Origin: Lachnospiraceae bacterium
GTDB lineage: Bacteria; Bacillota; Clostridia; Lachnospirales; Lachnospiraceae
DNA: 58,640 nt
NCBI GenBank assembly: GCA_017962105.1
Contig: JAGCVY010000009.1
Coordinates: 1 to 58,640, forward strand
Direction of reading: 5' to 3'
Within the stretch, counting starts at the first letter, position 1; each line of letters begins with the position of its first letter. The notes under the pieces were generated by a model, which saw nothing but the letters and a program-made list of their open reading frames with translations, was not told where the DNA came from and did not search any database. The translations under genes were made by a program, and so were the position numbers. Below are positions 24,420 through 33,817 of the stretch, one piece after another.

Positions 24420-26357
24420 TCAGTTAGTACTTGTGAGTTCTTCCCATTCGGTCATGGCTTCCAGAAGCTTTTCATCCAATGCTTCTTTTTCTGCGGTCAA
24501 CTCACTGAGCCGCAGTGAGTTGGTGCAGATTTCCGGGGAAACCATCAACTCGTCGATCTCCGCGATACGGGATTCACACTCCTCGATGGTTTTCTCCAAT
24601 GCGGCGATACGGTTTGCGAGTTTACGCTGCTGCGCTTGGGCTTCCTTCTGTTCCTTCCAGTCCAGTTTACTTTCGGTCTCCGGTGCAGAAGAGGACTTGT
24701 TGACTGCGGCAGTATTTTCCGTAAGAGGAGCACCGAATACAGCGGCTTCCTTCCGTTCTTTGAACGCGAGGTAGTCGTCGTAGTTTCCGTCGTAGGAGAG
24801 AATGGTGCTGCGCGTGAGCTCCAACACGCGTGTGGCCGTCTTGTTCACGAAATAACGGTCGTGGGAGACGTAAAATACCGTTCCCGTGTAAGCGTTGATC
24901 GCATCCTCCAGGATCTCTCGGCCGAGAATGTCCAGATGGTTGGTAGGCTCATCCAAAAGAAGGAGATTGGCCTCCCCTAGCATCAGCTTGGCGAGGGACA
25001 GACGTCCGCGCTCGCCGCCACTTAGAGACGAAATGGGCTGGAACGCTTCGTCGCCGGTGAAGCAGAAGGCTGCTAAGGTGTTGCGGATCTCGGTGTTGCT
25101 CATCCCGGGGTAGGCGTCGGAAATCTCCTCGAACAGATTGTTCTGCTCGTTGAAGTTCTGCTGCTCCTGATCGTAATAGCCGACATATACCTTGGCGCCG
25201 AAACGAACCGTTCCGGCGTCGGGCTGTACAAGTCCTCGGACAATCTTAAGAAGGGTAGTCTTGCCGGTTCCGTTGTCACCGAGCAGGGCCACCTTCTCAC
25301 CCTTGCGGATCAATAGATTGATATGTTCAAACAGCTTCTGTGCGTTGTAGGATTTGGCGAGATCGGAGATGATCAGAACATCGTTTCCGCTCTCCATATG
25401 GGGTGTGAGTTTCAGGACCATTCCGCTTTCTTCCTCGGCCGGCTTTTCGAGACGATCTATCTTCTCAAGCATCTTCACGCGGCTTTCGGCCCGCTTGATC
25501 TGCTTTTCACGACCGAAGGAGCGCAGCTTGGCGATGACTTCCTCCTGATGGTGGATCTCGGCCTGCTGTTTCTCGTAGGCTTTTCTCTCGGCGTCACGGA
25601 TCATGGCTTTCTTGGCGGCAAATTCGTCGTAGTTGCCGGGGAAGACCATGGCTTTCGTGCGCTCGAGTTCCACCACTTTGGTGACGATCTTGTTCAGAAA
25701 ATAACGGTCGTGGGAGACAATCAGCACGGCGCCTTTGTAGTTCGAAAGAAACGTTTCCAGCCATGCCACACTGTTTAAGTCGAGGTGGTTGGTCGGCTCG
25801 TCGAGGAGAAGCAGATCAGGAGCTTCCAAAAGAAGCTTTGCGAGAGCGACCCGGGTCTTCTGACCTCCGGAGAGAACAGAAGCGCGCTTGTCCCAGTTGG
25901 ATTCGTCGAATCCGAGACCGCGCAGAACGCCCACAACCTCGGACTCCGCTGCATAGCCGCCGGCCTGCTCGAACTCGTGGGACACGGCGTTGTATTCCCT
26001 GTACATGGCATCGAGGGCGTCACCCTCGGCGTGCTTCATGTTTTCCTCTAAAAGGCGCATTCTTGCTTCCATGGCGAACACTCGGTCCTTCACGGAATGG
26101 ACCTCCTCGAAAACCGTGCGGTCCCCGGTGATATCCTGATGCTGGGAGAGATAGCCGATGTGCGCGTCGCGGGAGACCGTGACGGTTCCCGTGTCAGCGG
26201 AGAGCTCGCCCATGATGATCTTGAAGAGTGTGGATTTGCCCGCACCGTTTCTGCCGATCAACGCAACCTTCTCATGTTCGTTGACAAGAAAACAAACCCC
26301 GGTCAAAACCGCGGCGTCACCGAAGGATTTGTCGATGTTGGAAACGGACAGGATCAT
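24420..26357 (-). CDS. ABC-F family ATPase (ribosome-associated)
   Basis: This 645-residue protein has two ABC domains and no membrane helices. The first has GRNGAGKSTLF, LSGGQKTRVALAKLL and LLLDEPTNHLDLNS. The second has GDNGTGKTTLLKI, SGGERGRLSLAKLM and LLLDEPTNHLDILG. A charged helical linker separates them and a C-terminal coiled coil (about 560-640) follows. The layout resembles B. subtilis YdiF/Uup-like translation factors that act on the ribosome. It is not clearly an antibiotic-resistance subtype. The start is set at 26357, where the conserved MILSVSNI begins; the long upstream extension contains the promoter. Confidence 0.92.
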   Translation of the reverse strand: MILSVSNIDKSFGDAAVLTGVCFLVNEHEKVALIGRNGAGKSTLFKIIMGELSADTGTVTVSRDAHIGYLSQHQDITGDRTVFEEVHSVKDRVFAMEARMRLLEENMKHAEGDALDAMYREYNAVSHEFEQAGGYAAESEVVGVLRGLGFDESNWDKRASVLSGGQKTRVALAKLLLEAPDLLLLDEPTNHLDLNSVAWLETFLSNYKGAVLIVSHDRYFLNKIVTKVVELERTKAMVFPGNYDEFAAKKAMIRDAERKAYEKQQAEIHHQEEVIAKLRSFGREKQIKRAESRVKMLEKIDRLEKPAEEESGMVLKLTPHMESGNDVLIISDLAKSYNAQKLFEHINLLIRKGEKVALLGDNGTGKTTLLKIVRGLVQPDAGTVRFGAKVYVGYYDQEQQNFNEQNNLFEEISDAYPGMSNTEIRNTLAAFCFTGDEAFQPISSLSGGERGRLSLAKLMLGEANLLLLDEPTNHLDILGREILEDAINAYTGTVFYVSHDRYFVNKTATRVLELTRSTILSYDGNYDDYLAFKERKEAAVFGAPLTENTAAVNKSSSAPETESKLDWKEQKEAQAQQRKLANRIAALEKTIEECESRIAEIDELMVSPEICTNSLRLSELTAEKEALDEKLLEAMTEWEELTSTN

Positions 26358-26397
26358 GTAAGGCTCCACTGAGTAATTTTTTTTGTACAGCGTGAAT

Positions 26398-26426
26398 ACT
26401 ATACAATGAAACAGCGGAAAAAGCAA
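26398..26426 (-). promoter_or_regulatory. Promoter of the ABC-F gene
   Basis: On the minus strand, TTGCTT (26426-26421), a 17-bp spacer and TATAGT (26403-26398). Confidence 0.75.
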
Positions 26427-26468
26427 CCTTACTACATGAAAAACAGGCTGTCGATGCGCGTTCGTTCG

Positions 26469-26498
26469 TTGACAATGCCACGATATTTGAAGTATAAT
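26469..26498 (+). promoter_or_regulatory. Promoter of the nnr operon
   Basis: TTGACA (26469-26474), an 18-bp spacer and TATAAT (26493-26498). It is divergent from the ABC-F promoter and excludes the in-frame ATG at 26497 as the start of nnr. Confidence 0.85.
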
Positions 26499-26547
26499 GA
26501 TTCCATGTGTATATACACGTGAAACGACCGAAACGGCGGGGACGAAA

Positions 26548-28206
26548 ATGACTGAGGGGATGAATGACAAGCTGTATACGCCGGAGCAGATCCGGCTTGC
26601 CGAAGAGATCGCGATGACGCAGTACGGAATTCCGCAGGAGCTTCTGATGGAACACGCTGCGATGGCGGTTGCTTCGGAGATCTGCGTGGCCGACGAAGTA
26701 TACCATGCGACGGCGGCTGTCCTTGCAGGACCCGGGAACAACGGGGCGGACGGACTGGCAGTTGCTAGACTTTTAGTTCGCCGCGGAGTGTTTGTAACGG
26801 TCTTCGAGGCGGACCCGGATTGTCGGAATTCAGCCTATCAAAAACAGCGGGCAATGCTTACCGCATACAAGGACGAGGGTATTCTCTTCGGACGGCTGAC
26901 GCCGGATATCGATTGGGATGCATTTGATTTTATCATTGACGGACTGTTCGGGATCGGATGTAACCGGGAACTGACGGGCACCATCCGCTCCACCGTATTA
27001 TCGTTAAATGCCTACACGGAGTCCTTCCCCGAGGAGATGTCTCCGGACATGATCCCGGAGGGCGTGGAGGAAGAATCCATAAGAGAGTACGAACGGCTGG
27101 ACCGTTCCACGGTGATCGCCATCGATGTTCCGTCCGGTATCGATTCCCGGACAGGTGCGGTGCTCGGTGCCGCGGTGCGGGCGGACTGTACGGTGACATT
27201 TTCCGCTGCGAAAACGGGATTATCCCTGTTTCCCGGGCGGGATTACGCCGGATTCCGGGTTGTCGCCGATGTCGGTATCCCGCAGGCTGCAATGCCGGAG
27301 GGATCCTATGAGGTGTTGTCGGGACCGATGCCGATGCTTCGCAGAAACCCGGCGGGACACAAGGGAACCTTCGGTAAGATCCTTTTGATCGCCGGTTCGG
27401 AGACGACTCCGGGCGCTGCGGTCCTTGCTGCTAAGGCATGTTACCGGAGCGGTGCGGGAATGGTCAAGGTAGTAAGCGACGCGTCGGTGCTCACCGAGCT
27501 GTTGGCTTCCCTGCCCGAGGCTATTGTGACAACGAGAGCACAGTGGCTCGCAGCCCCTGCCATGGAGTCCGCAGGCTACGATGTGATGGTCATCGGCCCT
27601 GGGATGGGAAAGGATGAGACTGCGCGGGAACTGCTTCACAAGGCGTTGTCCCTGCCGGAGAAGACGTTCGTTCTGGATGCGGACGCGTTGAATATACTTT
27701 CTGCAGAACTGGAAGAAGAGAAATTCTCGGCGGACGGCGGATACCTTTTCCGTATAAAAAAACTTCAGGAGATGCTTCCCCCGCAGACGGTTCTTACGCC
27801 GCATCTGTTGGAACTCGCCAGACTGTTGGGAGTCGACGGGGCTTTGATCGCAAAGGATCGGCTGGCGGTTGCGGAGGACTGGATTGCCTGCGGCGATGCG
27901 GTGCTGATCATGAAGGACGCTGCCACGCTTGTAGCCGGAGACGGAACGGTACGGTTCAACGAGACCGGCAACGACGGCATGGGAACCGCGGGAAGCGGGG
28001 ACGTGCTCGCGGGGATCTGCGGTGCTTTGGCATGGGATGCGAGAAGCGGGCGCAGGACGCTTGCACAGAGTGCTGCGGCTGCCGTGACGCTGCATGGTAC
28101 CGCAGGGGATCTGGCGGCACAGAAGTACGGAGCGCGCAGCATGACTGCGGGCGATATGATTGAGGCGCTGGCCGGCGTGTTCGGGGAGCTGCAGGTTGTG
28201 CATTAA
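26548..28206 (+). CDS. nnr: Bifunctional NAD(P)H-hydrate epimerase and ADP-dependent dehydratase
   Basis: This 552-residue protein repairs hydrated NADH and NADPH. The N-terminal YjeF epimerase domain (about 1-240) has LAGPGNNGADGLAVARLL and AIDVPSGIDS. The C-terminal ribokinase-like dehydratase domain (about 255-545) has HKGTFGKILLIAGS, VIGPGMG, VLDADALN and the catalytic GTAGSGDVLAGI. Both active sites look intact, including a long insertion in the epimerase half (about 160-190). The ATG at 26548 is chosen for its GGGGACG site. It is the first gene of a likely nnr, CBS, rlmH and hisA run. Confidence 0.95.
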   Translation: MTEGMNDKLYTPEQIRLAEEIAMTQYGIPQELLMEHAAMAVASEICVADEVYHATAAVLAGPGNNGADGLAVARLLVRRGVFVTVFEADPDCRNSAYQKQRAMLTAYKDEGILFGRLTPDIDWDAFDFIIDGLFGIGCNRELTGTIRSTVLSLNAYTESFPEEMSPDMIPEGVEEESIREYERLDRSTVIAIDVPSGIDSRTGAVLGAAVRADCTVTFSAAKTGLSLFPGRDYAGFRVVADVGIPQAAMPEGSYEVLSGPMPMLRRNPAGHKGTFGKILLIAGSETTPGAAVLAAKACYRSGAGMVKVVSDASVLTELLASLPEAIVTTRAQWLAAPAMESAGYDVMVIGPGMGKDETARELLHKALSLPEKTFVLDADALNILSAELEEEKFSADGGYLFRIKKLQEMLPPQTVLTPHLLELARLLGVDGALIAKDRLAVAEDWIACGDAVLIMKDAATLVAGDGTVRFNETGNDGMGTAGSGDVLAGICGALAWDARSGRRTLAQSAAAAVTLHGTAGDLAAQKYGARSMTAGDMIEALAGVFGELQVVH

Positions 28207-28267
28207 GAGGAATTTGAGGAAGAAACGCTGACAGTACGGCTGCCAAAGCGGAAAGAAAGGAAATTCA

Positions 28268-29137
28268 ATGGGGGAACCCGGCAAACGAAGCCTCACCAGG
28301 TTGCTGCGCAGCTGGTGGGGGAAACGAAACGAAGAGGACTACGACGAGGAAATCTTATCGCTCGTCAATGATTACAAGGACCAGGGCGCCATCGAGGAGG
28401 ATGAGGCGGAGATGATCTCCAACATCATGGAATTCTCGGAGACGCAGGCCAAGGATATCATGACCAACCGCACGAAGATCGAGGCATTTTCCACCGAGGA
28501 CACGTTGGAAAATGTGCTTCATGCGATGCTTCATGAGAACTACTCACGGTATCCGCTCTATGAGGATAATCTCGATAATATTGTGGGTATCCTGTACTTA
28601 AAGGACGTAATGATCGAGTATCTTGAGGGCGACAAGAACTGTCCGCTCACGAAGATTGCAAGAGAGCCCTTCAACGTACCGGAGACGATGCCCATCGACG
28701 CGCTTTTCGGTGAAATGCAGTCGAAGAAGATCCACATGGCCATCGTCATCGACGAGTACGGCCAGACAGCCGGGATTGTAGCCATGGAGGACATCCTCGA
28801 GGAGATCGTCGGGGATATCCTGGACGAGTACGACGAGGAGGACGAGGAAGCCAAACGCTTCGGGGATGACCTGATCGTACAGGGAAGCATTCCCATCGAG
28901 GAGCTCAAGGAGCTGATTGACATTGTATTTTCCGAGGAGGACGAGGAGAATTTCGAGACACTGAACGGAATCCTGGTAAGCCGCCTCGGGCATATCCCGG
29001 AGGACGGGGAGCAGGGAGAGATCCGGTACGGCGATTGGATTTTCCGGATCCTGCGCTGCGAAGGCCGCCGCATTGCGGAGGTTTCCGTGCAGAAGGCGGA
29101 ACCGCAGGACACGGATCCCGAGACTGCGGAGGAGTAA
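28268..29137 (+). CDS. CBS-domain protein with CorC/HlyC C-terminal domain
   Basis: This 289-residue protein has two CBS repeats (about 55-185; MTNRTKIEAFSTEDTLENVL and VIDEYGQTAGIVAMEDILEE) and a C-terminal CorC_HlyC domain (about 200-280; VQGSIPIEELKELI, LNGILVSRLGHIP). It lacks the DUF21 membrane domain, so it matches the soluble CorC type, linked to magnesium and cobalt efflux or to membrane transporters. The acidic stretch DEYDEEDEEAK joins the domains. The older name hemolysin is not supported by the sequence. AAAGGAAA precedes the ATG. Confidence 0.9.
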   Translation: MGEPGKRSLTRLLRSWWGKRNEEDYDEEILSLVNDYKDQGAIEEDEAEMISNIMEFSETQAKDIMTNRTKIEAFSTEDTLENVLHAMLHENYSRYPLYEDNLDNIVGILYLKDVMIEYLEGDKNCPLTKIAREPFNVPETMPIDALFGEMQSKKIHMAIVIDEYGQTAGIVAMEDILEEIVGDILDEYDEEDEEAKRFGDDLIVQGSIPIEELKELIDIVFSEEDEENFETLNGILVSRLGHIPEDGEQGEIRYGDWIFRILRCEGRRIAEVSVQKAEPQDTDPETAEE

Positions 29138-29159
29138 CCCGCACAAGCGATAGGAACTT

Positions 29160-29639
29160 ATGAAGATTACGGTATTGACAGTCGGGAAAATCAAAGAAGC
29201 CTTCTTCCGCGACGCGGTTGCGGAGTATCAGAAGCGCCTGTCGCGATACGCGGATCTGCAGATCGTGGAGGTCGCAGATGAGAAGACGCCGGACGGTGCG
29301 TCCCCTGCCGAGGAGATGAAGATCCTGCAGACAGAGGACGAGCGGCTTTTGAAAGTCTGGAAGCCGGACGCTTATCACGTGGCGCTGGCGATCGACGGAA
29401 AGAGCCTTTCGTCGGAAGGGCTTGCCGCCAAGATGGAGGAGCTTTGCGTGGGAGGTGTAAGCCACATCCAGTTTGTCATCGGCGGCTCGCTGGGGCTGTC
29501 GGCGGATGTGCTGCGGGCCTGCGATTACAGACTCAGCTTTTCGGCGATGACGTTTCCGCATCAGCTGATGCGCGTCATCTTATTGGAACAGATTTACCGG
29601 GCGTTTCGGATCCGCTCGGGGGAACCGTATCACAAGTGA
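29160..29639 (+). CDS. rlmH: 23S rRNA (pseudouridine-1915-N3)-methyltransferase RlmH
   Basis: This 159-residue SPOUT methyltransferase modifies helix 69 of 23S rRNA, using S-adenosylmethionine in a trefoil-knot site. Family marks are the N-terminal MKITVLTVGKIKE, ALAIDGKSLSSEGLA, FVIGGSLGLS and the C-terminal MTFPHQLMRVILLEQIYRAF ending in EPYHK. The length is exactly typical. It follows the CBS gene by 22 bases. A small perfect hairpin (TCATGCG/CGCATGA, 29643-29660) lies between it and the next gene. Confidence 0.97.
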   Translation: MKITVLTVGKIKEAFFRDAVAEYQKRLSRYADLQIVEVADEKTPDGASPAEEMKILQTEDERLLKVWKPDAYHVALAIDGKSLSSEGLAAKMEELCVGGVSHIQFVIGGSLGLSADVLRACDYRLSFSAMTFPHQLMRVILLEQIYRAFRIRSGEPYHK

Positions 29640-29682
29640 TGTTCATGCGAAACCGCATGATCCGGAAAATGGGGGAGCAGTG

Positions 29683-30459
29683 ATGAAGTTTCGGCCTTGT
29701 ATCGACATTCACAACGGGAAGGTTAAGCAGATCGTGGGCGGAAGCCTGCAGGATGCAGGCAACCGTGCAGACGAGAATTTTGTCTCCGAGCGGTCGGCGT
29801 CTTATTTTGCGGGTCTTTACCGCGAAGACGGCCTTACCGGCGGTCATGTGATCCTTTTGAACAAGAAGGACAGCCCTTACTATGAGGAGACTCTTGCCCA
29901 GGGCCTTGAGGCTCTTGCCGCATATCCGGGAGGATTGCAGATCGGCGGAGGCGTGACAGCGAAAAATGCATCGTCGTTCCTTGAAAAAGGTGCGTCCCAT
30001 GTCATTGTCACCACGTATCTGTTCCGGGATGGGGTATTTTCCGTGGACAGAATGTTCAAACTGGCGGATACTGTTGGGAAAGACAGGATTGTGATCGACT
30101 TAAGCTGCAGAAGACGGTTTGACCGCTATGTGGTTGTCACGGATCGGTGGCAGCATTTTACGAATCTTGCCGTGACTCCGGAGCTTTTCAAGATGCTGGA
30201 GCCCTTCTGCGCGGAATTCCTGATCCACGGCGTGGATTCGGAGGGTAAGCGGAACGGCATGGAGGGCGATCTTGTAGCGATGCTTGCGGAATACGACGGA
30301 AATCCCGTGACCTACGCCGGCGGGATCCACAGCGAGGAAGCGCTCGCGCAGTTCCGCGATGTGAGCAAGGGGCGTCTGGATTACACGGTCGGCAGTGCTC
30401 TCAATCTGTTCGGGGGAGCGCTTTCCTACCGTAAACTTGTGGATCTGAACCGGGAGTGA
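29683..30459 (+). CDS. hisA: ProFAR isomerase of the eukaryotic HIS6 type
   Basis: This 258-residue TIM-barrel protein aligns with yeast His6 rather than bacterial HisA. Shared blocks are CIDIHNGKVKQIVGGSL near the start, then LQIGGGV, KDRIVIDLSC, EFLIHGVDSEG and a C-terminal YAGGIHSEEAL. The reaction would be the Amadori isomerisation of ProFAR to PRFAR in histidine synthesis. The ATG at 29683 has GGGGGAG six bases upstream; a GTG one codon earlier is less likely. It sits behind rlmH with no other his gene in the window, so any histidine role depends on genes elsewhere. Confidence 0.85.
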   Translation: MKFRPCIDIHNGKVKQIVGGSLQDAGNRADENFVSERSASYFAGLYREDGLTGGHVILLNKKDSPYYEETLAQGLEALAAYPGGLQIGGGVTAKNASSFLEKGASHVIVTTYLFRDGVFSVDRMFKLADTVGKDRIVIDLSCRRRFDRYVVVTDRWQHFTNLAVTPELFKMLEPFCAEFLIHGVDSEGKRNGMEGDLVAMLAEYDGNPVTYAGGIHSEEALAQFRDVSKGRLDYTVGSALNLFGGALSYRKLVDLNRE

Positions 30460-30518
30460 GCGGAGTTTCCCGCAGCTTCCGGGGGTTTCGGATGACGAGA
30501 GATTTTTCGCGGCGGAAG

Positions 30519-30547
30519 TTGCGAAATACGGGGAAATATTGTATAAT
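30519..30547 (+). promoter_or_regulatory. Promoter of the 30590 gene
   Basis: TTGCGA (30519-30524), a 17-bp spacer and a perfect TATAAT (30542-30547). A small hairpin (GATGAC/GTCATC, 30560-30575) lies just before the ribosome site. Confidence 0.8.
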
Positions 30548-30589
30548 AATCGGAGCTTGGATGACTGAGGTCATCTGTGGAGGTTTTTT

Positions 30590-31672
30590 GTGGGATCGGT
30601 TATCGGAATCATTATATTTTTCGCGATTTTGTCCTCGATCTTGAAGAGAAATCGATACGGCCGTAAGAACAATGCCGGAATGGGCAAGATCATCGGCTTT
30701 ATCTTTCTCGCCATGACGGGGCTTCTTCCGATTGCTTTGATAATCTGGGCAGTCTCGAATGCATCGAAGAGTGAAAACAACCAGAAGAACGGACAAGGGA
30801 ATCAGAATATGTACAGAAACGGAATGCCTAACGTATATCGCAGCCAGAACAATGTGGGCGGTCCTTCCGGGACATCTCCGTACGGTACGTCTGTGAATAA
30901 TTACCGCACCAACGGCATGAGCCAGAACGGGGCAACCAACTATTCCAGACCGGGCGGATACCAGCCGCAGAACGGCGGAACGTTCTACACCGGCTATATG
31001 ACAAGACCGGTTGCGGGAACCAATTCGCCTTCCTATCAGGATCAGGCCCGCAACATGACGAACGCCTATAACAATGCCATCAACTATTCCGGCATTTACA
31101 ACAACCAGAAGCCGAACTCGTACGGCCTTCCCTCCGCGGAGAAGAAGCGTACGAAGATCGTCAGGAAGTTCAGTGAGAAGTACAACCTTTTCCTTACCGA
31201 CCGTGAGATCAAGCGCATTGTGGATGCGTCGTATCTCTCCTCCGGCTGGGCACGGGAAATCTGCTACATGAACCAGAAGTACGATACGGTGTATGCATGG
31301 TACGCTTCCATGAACCCGTGGCTGAAGGTTTATCTCTACGCGTTCCAGCAGCAGAATATCTCCTCGGACTTCGCAATGCAGGAGAGAATCGTATACGACG
31401 CGTTCAACACCGTATTTTCCGACGTGTGCAGCGACGGCGACCTGACCATCGATCAGGCGATCCGCAGGATCAACGAGAAGTACCTGACGAACTTCGACGA
31501 GACGACGTTCATGATCGCATACCGCTACATGGAGTCCAAGGGCAAGAAATACTCCTTCGCGTTCGGTCAGGTTCTGAACACGCAGGAGGATATCGACGAG
31601 CTCTTAAGCAAGTACGAAGGCATGATGGAGAACGGAACGCCCGGCGGCGGAACTCCGATGCCGATGCAGTGA
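30590..31672 (+). CDS. Membrane-anchored protein with Asn/Gly-rich linker, unrecognised
   Basis: This 360-residue protein starts at GTG 30590, seven bases after TGGAGGT. Two hydrophobic helices (about 1-15 and 33-54) are followed by a low-complexity linker (about 58-180) rich in Asn, Gly, Tyr and Gln, then a compact charged and aromatic helical domain (about 185-345). The first helix is preceded by almost no N-terminal tail, so topology is unclear. No catalytic motif was found. It has its own promoter and lies 42 bases before serS, so the two may be co-transcribed. Confidence 0.75.
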   Translation: MGSVIGIIIFFAILSSILKRNRYGRKNNAGMGKIIGFIFLAMTGLLPIALIIWAVSNASKSENNQKNGQGNQNMYRNGMPNVYRSQNNVGGPSGTSPYGTSVNNYRTNGMSQNGATNYSRPGGYQPQNGGTFYTGYMTRPVAGTNSPSYQDQARNMTNAYNNAINYSGIYNNQKPNSYGLPSAEKKRTKIVRKFSEKYNLFLTDREIKRIVDASYLSSGWAREICYMNQKYDTVYAWYASMNPWLKVYLYAFQQQNISSDFAMQERIVYDAFNTVFSDVCSDGDLTIDQAIRRINEKYLTNFDETTFMIAYRYMESKGKKYSFAFGQVLNTQEDIDELLSKYEGMMENGTPGGGTPMPMQ

Positions 31673-31714
31673 GAATAAAGAACAGCGCATTACGCGCAGG
31701 AAAGAGGCAAATAC

Positions 31715-32998
31715 ATGCTGGATCTTAAGTTCCTCCGGGAGAATCCCGAGATTGTGAAACAGAATATCCGCAACAAATTCCAGGACCAGAAGCTTCCCCT
31801 TGTGGACGAGGTGATCGAGCTCGATGCGAAGAGCCGCGCCGCGAAGCAGGAGGCTGACGATCTGCGCAACAAGCGCAACAAGATCAGCAAGGAAATCGGC
31901 GGTCTGATGGCGAAGGGACTTCGCGAGGAGGCAGAGGCTCTCAAGAAGCAGGTGACGGAATTTTCCGAGCACCTTGCGGAGCTGGAAGTAAAGGAAGGCG
32001 AGTACGCCGAGGAAATCCGCAAGCGCATGCTTGTGATCCCGAACATCATCGATCCTTCGGTTCCCATCGGTAAGGATGATTCGGAAAATGTCGAGAACGA
32101 GAAGTTTGGTGAGCCCGTGGTTCCCGACTTTGAGATCCCGTATCACACCGATATTATGGAGCGCCTGCACGGCATCGACCTTGACGCTGCAAGACGCGTG
32201 GCCGGCAACGGTTTCTATTATCTTAGAGGCAATATCGCAAGACTTCACAGCGCCATTCTTTCGTACGCCCGTGACTTCATGATCAACCGCGGATTTACTT
32301 ACTATGTTCCGCCGTTCATGATCCGCAGCGAGGTGGTAACCGGCGTTATGAGCTTCGCCGAGATGGACAGCATGATGTACAAGATCGAGGGAGAGGATCT
32401 CTACCTGATCGGTACCAGCGAGCACTCCATGATCGGCAGCTTTATCGACCAGATCATTCCGGAGGCTGAGCTTCCGTATACGCTTACGAGCTACTCGCCC
32501 TGCTTCCGCAAGGAGAAGGGTGCCCACGGCATCGAGGAGCGCGGCGTGTACCGTATCCATCAGTTCGAGAAGCAGGAGATGATCGTTGTCTGCAAGCCTG
32601 AGGACAGCATGATGTGGTACGAGAAGCTGTGGAAGAACACCGTTGATTTCTTCCGCACGCTGGATATTCCGGTAAGAACCCTGGAGTGCTGCTCCGGTGA
32701 CCTTGCGGACCTCAAGGTGAAGAGCTGTGACGTTGAGGCATGGTCGCCCCGTCAGAAGAAGTATTTTGAGGTCGGCAGCTGCTCGAACCTCGGTGATGCG
32801 CAGGCAAGACGCCTGAAGATCCGTGTGAACGGAGAGAACGGCAACAAGTATTTTGCGCACACCCTCAACAATACCGTGGTTGCACCGCCCCGTATGCTGA
32901 TCGCGTTCCTTGAGAACAATCTGCAGGCGGACGGTTCCGTTCGTATCCCCGAGGCTTTGCGGCCTTATATGGGCGGTATGGAGGCAATTACGGAGTAA
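31715..32998 (+). CDS. serS: Seryl-tRNA synthetase
   Basis: This 427-residue class II synthetase charges tRNA-Ser and tRNA-Sec. The N-terminal long coiled-coil arm (about 30-100) precedes the catalytic domain with motif 2 (CFRKEKGAHGIEERGVYR), the FEKQEM segment and motif 3 (NNTVVAPPRMLIAFLEN). SCSNLGDAQARR lies in the serine-binding region. The length is normal. AAAGAGG precedes the ATG. No T-box leader is present in the short gap upstream. Confidence 0.97.
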   Translation: MLDLKFLRENPEIVKQNIRNKFQDQKLPLVDEVIELDAKSRAAKQEADDLRNKRNKISKEIGGLMAKGLREEAEALKKQVTEFSEHLAELEVKEGEYAEEIRKRMLVIPNIIDPSVPIGKDDSENVENEKFGEPVVPDFEIPYHTDIMERLHGIDLDAARRVAGNGFYYLRGNIARLHSAILSYARDFMINRGFTYYVPPFMIRSEVVTGVMSFAEMDSMMYKIEGEDLYLIGTSEHSMIGSFIDQIIPEAELPYTLTSYSPCFRKEKGAHGIEERGVYRIHQFEKQEMIVVCKPEDSMMWYEKLWKNTVDFFRTLDIPVRTLECCSGDLADLKVKSCDVEAWSPRQKKYFEVGSCSNLGDAQARRLKIRVNGENGNKYFAHTLNNTVVAPPRMLIAFLENNLQADGSVRIPEALRPYMGGMEAITE

Positions 32999-33010
32999 CC
33001 CTGAAATCGA

Positions 33011-33044
33011 CGCGCTGCGGGGGAGTCTCTGCAGCGCGCGTTTA
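33011..33044 (+). terminator. Probable terminator after serS
   Basis: CGCGCTGC (33011-33018) pairs with GCAGCGCG (33031-33038) around a 12-base loop. Only a short T-run follows. Confidence 0.5.
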
Positions 33045-33077
33045 ATATGAAATTCCATTTGCGGAGGATTATAACTT

Positions 33078-33749
33078 ATGGACATTACAGTGAAAGCATT
33101 GTATGAGGCACCGTACGCTACGCTTGCAAAGGAGATGCTTGAGGGCTGCACATACCCTTGGGAGGCGCTTGATAAGATTCATGACACGATCCTTGAGATC
33201 GGTGCAACTCTTTCCCTCGACGAATACGATCATCCGGCAGAGGATGTCTGGATCGCAAAGGACGCCAAGGTATATCCCACGGCTTCCATCACCGGTCCCT
33301 GCATCATCGGCAAGGGCACAGAAGTACGCCCCGGTGCGTTTATCCGCGGCAACGTGCTTGTCGGCGACGGCGCGGTTGTCGGTAACTCCACCGAGCTTAA
33401 GAATGTTATTCTCTTTGATAAGGTGCAGGTTCCGCACTACAACTATGTGGGCGACTCCATCCTCGGCTTCAAGGCTCACATGGGAGCGCAGGCTCTTACC
33501 TCGAACGTTCGCTCCGACAAGCAGCTCGTGATCATCAAAAACGAGGGTGAGGCTGTAGAGACCGGCCGCAAGAAGGTCGGCGCTTTCCTCGGTTCCCGCG
33601 TTGAGGTCGGCTGCAGCACCGTTCTTAACCCCGGTACCATCATAGGTCACGACACTAACGTCTATCCCGAGAGCAGTGTCCGCGGCGTGGTTCCTGCAGA
33701 GAGCATCTACAAGTCGAAGTATTTTGTGGAGATCGTAACCAAGAAGTGA
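33078..33749 (+). CDS. Left-handed beta-helix (hexapeptide repeat) protein, GlmU C-terminus-like
   Basis: This 223-residue protein is mostly hexapeptide repeats forming a left-handed beta-helix (about 60-205; for example IIGKGTEVRPGAFIRGNVLVGDG). The segment VGDSILGFKAHMGAQ resembles the acetyltransferase half of GlmU. A short helical cap (1-55) replaces the nucleotidyltransferase domain. Such stand-alone proteins are often labelled UDP-GlcNAc pyrophosphorylase-related, but pyrophosphorylase activity is not expected. An acyltransferase acting on a sugar nucleotide is more likely. GGAGGA precedes the ATG. Confidence 0.85.
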   Translation: MDITVKALYEAPYATLAKEMLEGCTYPWEALDKIHDTILEIGATLSLDEYDHPAEDVWIAKDAKVYPTASITGPCIIGKGTEVRPGAFIRGNVLVGDGAVVGNSTELKNVILFDKVQVPHYNYVGDSILGFKAHMGAQALTSNVRSDKQLVIIKNEGEAVETGRKKVGAFLGSRVEVGCSTVLNPGTIIGHDTNVYPESSVRGVVPAESIYKSKYFVEIVTKK

Positions 33750-33817
33750 TTGCAGCGCTGTCCGGGGAAGACAACGTTGGCATATGAATTGTGTGGATTT
33801 TATTGGGGGAATTTACA

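Noticed and set aside
26359-26741. N-terminal extension of the ABC-F protein
   Set aside because: It contains the gene's own promoter and overlaps the divergent nnr gene; the conserved protein starts at 26357.
31604-33151. 515-codon frame opposite serS and its neighbours
   Set aside because: It crosses three gene boundaries and a terminator, and encodes no recognisable protein.
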